7,883 nucleotides of DNA. Origin: Leptofilum sp041987425 (GTDB lineage: Bacteria > Chloroflexota > Anaerolineae > Promineifilales > Promineifilaceae). Below the pieces are notes generated by a model, which was not told the origin of the DNA, searched no databases, and saw only the letters and a program-made list of their open reading frames with translations. Shown here one piece after another: positions 5,892 to 7,883 of the stretch. Position 1 is the stretch's first letter. The number at the start of each line of letters is the position of its first letter. A program made the translations under genes and the position numbers. The stretch lies in the NCBI GenBank assembly GCA_041987425.1, contig JBHIWP010000290.1:1-7883 (forward strand), given 5' to 3'.

Positions 5892-5939
5892 GTAAATCGC
5901 GAATAGCCTTTGGATTTCTAAAATCTTTTTGCGGTTTAC
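5892..5939 (+). promoter_or_regulatory. Nested hairpin in the cyclase 5' leader
   Basis: GTAAATCGC (5892-5900) pairs with GCGGTTTAC (5931-5939) over 9 bp with one G-U pair. Inside lies a small second hairpin, GGATTT (5912-5917) with AAATCT (5921-5926) around CTA. The structure ends 11 nt before the GAGG Shine-Dalgarno (5951-5954) and could affect translation. It matches no riboswitch class that I recognise. Confidence 0.3.
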
Positions 5940-5962
5940 GCAACCAGCCAGAGGATGTAGCG

Positions 5963-7720
5963 TTGAACGACTTACCGTCAGTTACCCAAATACAAACCAA
6001 TATCCGCCAGCTGCGCGACCTGATCGACAATCTTGGCAGTACTGTTAATCAACAGCACCAGACCCTTATTACCACCCGCGCCGAGATTGCGCAGAGGGCT
6101 GCTACTCAGTCCACCGATGAGCTAAGTCGCCTGCTGGTGCACGTACGGCGCAACCTGGAAGATTTGGAACGCCGCTTTAAGGACCAGCAAAAAGAGCAGG
6201 AACAGCTGCAAGCTCTGCAAGAAATCAGCCGCGTGATTAATTCATCACTAGACCTGAATGAAGTGTTGGGCTTTGTAATGGATTCCATTATCGACCTGAC
6301 CAAGGCAGAGCGAGCCATCTTGCTGCTAAAAGATGAAGAGACGGGCGAGCAAGAGGTGAGCCTTTACCGCAATGTGGATCGGGAAACGATTGAGAAATCT
6401 TCCGCTTTCGAAATTAGCCGCAGTATTGTGCGTACCGTAGCTGAAACGGGCGAGCCCGTGGTGACGATGAACGCCCAATCAGACAGCCGCTTTGCCGCCC
6501 AGGAAAGCATTATTAGCTACAATCTGCGCTCTATCTTGTGCGTTCCCCTCAAAATCAAAGATGATATTACCGGCGTAATTTACGCCGACAACCGCATTGC
6601 GGCCGGTGTTTTTGGCAATACGGACCGCGATTTACTGGCTTCGTTTGCCAACCAGGCGGCCGTAGCCATCGACAATGCCCGCCTGTTCCGCCAAATTCAA
6701 GATAATCTGATCGAGATTACCGAAATGCGCGATTTGATGGACAACGTGTTTGCCTCCATTGCCAGTGGCGTCATCACCATTGATGAAGAAGAGCGCATCG
6801 CCCTCTACAACAGAGCAGCAGAACGAATTTTGGGCTTTCCAGATACGGCCGTTATGCACGAAACATACAAAACCGCCATGGAAACGCTCGGCCTGCCCGT
6901 CGAGCCGCTCATTCAAGATGTATGGACCAACGGCGGCGCGCACAATACCGAAGTCGATGTCATTATCAACAAGCGGCTCGGCATGACCTCGCTCAATCTC
7001 ACCCTCACGCCCCTGCGCGACTACGACCAGGATATGCTGGGGGTCGCTATGGTGCTGGACGATGTTACAGAAAAGAAGCGCCTGGAAAGCGTGCGCCGCT
7101 ACCTGCCGCCTGCCCTGGTAGACCAGATTCGAGACCTGGATGCTGCGCAACGGCCGCAGCGCAGCATCATGAGCGTGCTCTTTGCCGACGTGCGCGGCTA
7201 CAGCACCTTCAGCGAGCATCTGGACCCGGAAAACCTCATTCAGATCATGAACGGCTACTTCACCGAGTTTGTCTACGCCATTAACGAATATCAAGGGCTA
7301 ACCGACAAATTTATGGGGGATGCGGTGATGGCCCTGTACAACACGCCGTTGAATCCGCAAGAAAACCACGCCGAGCGGGCCATTCGCACCGCGCTGATGA
7401 TCCGCAAAAACATGCAGCGCTACCTGGCTGAACTGCCAGAGGACCGTCGGCTGCATTTTGGCATTGGCATTCACACGGGCGAAGCGGTGGCGGGAAACGT
7501 AGGCAGCAGCCTGCGCAAGGATTACTCAGCCATTGGCGACGCGGTGAACCTGTCTAAGCGCATTCAGGAAAATGCCCAGGCCGACGAAATTCTCATCAGT
7601 CGCGCCACCTACGAGCAGGTAAAGCAGTGGGTAACGGCTGAACCGCTGGAGCCGATGAAGGTAAAAGGCCGCCAGACGCCAGAGCAAATTTATCGGCTGG
7701 TTGGGGCACTGGCTACGTAA
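5963..7720 (+). CDS. Class III adenylate cyclase with GAF and PAS sensor domains
   Basis: A 585-residue cytoplasmic protein with no membrane segment, predicted to convert ATP to cAMP in response to a signal. The TTG start has GAGG (5951-5954) 8 nt upstream. Residues 1-95 are a helical, coiled-coil-like lead. A GAF domain covers about 97-241 (ending 'NQAAVAIDNARLFRQI'), a PAS domain about 258-375 ('ASGVITIDEEERIALYNRAAERILGF'-type start, ending 'VLDDVTEKKRLE'), and the cyclase domain about 400-575. Metal aspartates are D409 ('FADVRGYS') and D453 ('DKFMGDAVM'). K449 is the usual adenine-reading lysine. S522 in 'DYSAIGDAVN' replaces the Asp of class IIIa, which points to class IIIb, a group including bicarbonate-responsive cyclases. 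Transition-state N529 and R533 are present. All catalytic residues are intact, so a homodimer should be active. The ligands of GAF and PAS cannot be told from sequence. Confidence 0.93.
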   Translation: MNDLPSVTQIQTNIRQLRDLIDNLGSTVNQQHQTLITTRAEIAQRAATQSTDELSRLLVHVRRNLEDLERRFKDQQKEQEQLQALQEISRVINSSLDLNEVLGFVMDSIIDLTKAERAILLLKDEETGEQEVSLYRNVDRETIEKSSAFEISRSIVRTVAETGEPVVTMNAQSDSRFAAQESIISYNLRSILCVPLKIKDDITGVIYADNRIAAGVFGNTDRDLLASFANQAAVAIDNARLFRQIQDNLIEITEMRDLMDNVFASIASGVITIDEEERIALYNRAAERILGFPDTAVMHETYKTAMETLGLPVEPLIQDVWTNGGAHNTEVDVIINKRLGMTSLNLTLTPLRDYDQDMLGVAMVLDDVTEKKRLESVRRYLPPALVDQIRDLDAAQRPQRSIMSVLFADVRGYSTFSEHLDPENLIQIMNGYFTEFVYAINEYQGLTDKFMGDAVMALYNTPLNPQENHAERAIRTALMIRKNMQRYLAELPEDRRLHFGIGIHTGEAVAGNVGSSLRKDYSAIGDAVNLSKRIQENAQADEILISRATYEQVKQWVTAEPLEPMKVKGRQTPEQIYRLVGALAT

Positions 7721-7883
7721 CGGCCGTTTGTTCAAGCCTGGGCTGCACCGAAGTTTTGACATAACGTAATTCATGCAGTTCCAGGCCATTGGGCCGACTC
7801 TCGACCTTGGTTTTGCCGTCTGGCCTAAAGCCAAACTGCTCATAAAACCGAACGGCTCGTTCGTTTCCCACCAGCACCCACAG
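7713..7883 (-). CDS. GNAT-family N-acetyltransferase, C-terminal part (cut by window end)
   Basis: A frame open from the window edge encodes 56 residues ending at TAG (7715-7713). It begins 'LWVLVGNERAVRFYEQFGF' and continues 'RPDGKTKVESRPNGLELHE', then 'LRYVK'. N-x-x-A-x-x-F-Y-x-x-x-G-F is the classic motif B/C end of GNAT acetyltransferases, which move acetyl from acetyl-CoA to an amine. The acetyl-CoA-binding motif A and the start lie outside the window, so the substrate is unknown. The gene converges with the cyclase gene, and the two 3' ends overlap by 8 bp (7713-7720). The tail codons 'TAV' before the stop come from an ACGGCCGT palindrome. Confidence 0.85.
   Translation of the reverse strand: MWVLVGNERAVRFYEQFGFRPDGKTKVESRPNGLELHELRYVKTSVQPRLEQTAVT

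Larger units (their letters stand above)
5487..5962. other. Intergenic region between divergent redoxin and cyclase genes
   Basis: About 475 nt without a convincing ORF on either strand. It holds the repeat array at 5514-5621, then AT-rich DNA (5640-5770) suited to divergent promoters, and a roughly 190-nt leader before the cyclase start. No tRNA or recognisable riboswitch class was found by eye. Confidence 0.7.
529..7727. repeat. Dispersed palindrome ACGGCCGT, 12 exact copies
   Basis: Exact copies start at 529, 826, 2664, 2782, 3316, 4031, 4085, 4641, 4939, 5438, 6845 and 7720. Chance would give about 0.1 copy in this length. All lie in genes or touch a stop codon, in several reading frames: 2664 joins the amine-oxidase-like stop and 7720 the cyclase stop. 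None falls in the low-GC HNH pair (1838-2595). One-base variants (for example ACGGCCGC at 4475) also occur. The behaviour resembles the HIP1 palindrome of cyanobacteria. Confidence 0.85.

Noticed and set aside
6632..7294. Minus-strand open frame (220 codons) opposite the cyclase gene
   Set aside because: Shadow of the GAF-PAS-cyclase gene, whose motifs on the plus strand are unmistakable.

Overview
The window looks like chromosomal DNA of a Chloroflexota bacterium, most likely of the Anaerolineae/Ardenticatenia type. This is an inference. It rests on three exported proteins that share a YLPVV/YLPIV motif near the C-terminus, on the protein families present, and on the very frequent palindrome ACGGCCGT (12 exact copies). 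No rRNA or tRNA gene is present to confirm it, and I see no CRISPR array or insertion sequence.

Layout. Positions 1-1809 (+) hold the 3' end of a secreted esterase-like gene, followed by a complete exported PQQ-type glucose/sorbosone dehydrogenase. A long hairpin at 1813-1860 separates them from convergent genes. Positions 1838-2595 (-) hold a two-gene unit: a small VPD-type protein and an HNH endonuclease overlapping by 4 nt. This unit has its own extended -10 promoter and clearly lower GC than its surroundings. Positions 2662-4735 (-) hold a Rieske ferredoxin-like protein whose end overlaps the start of a membrane-anchored copper-amine-oxidase-like protein that lacks the copper ligands. Positions 4834-5472 (-) hold a thioredoxin-fold lipoprotein of the DipZ/TlpA kind. 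Two related intergenic repeat arrays flank this gene. From 5963 (+) runs a GAF-PAS-class III adenylate cyclase, which converges with and overlaps the end of a GNAT acetyltransferase cut by the window edge.

Main result. The redoxin lipoprotein is interrupted by one in-frame TGA at 5187-5185, exactly where the first cysteine of the CINC active site belongs, giving U-I-N-C. A perfect 7-bp hairpin with the loop GGGUC begins 18 nt after the TGA and its loop begins 25 nt after it, which fits a bacterial SECIS element. The gene is therefore read as one selenoprotein of 212 residues rather than two broken ORFs.

The proteins at 2662-5472 suggest an envelope redox cluster: a surface selenocysteine redoxin, a Rieske electron carrier, and a cysteine-rich anchored protein. 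That they work together is inferred from position only. The cyclase gene is divergent from this cluster.
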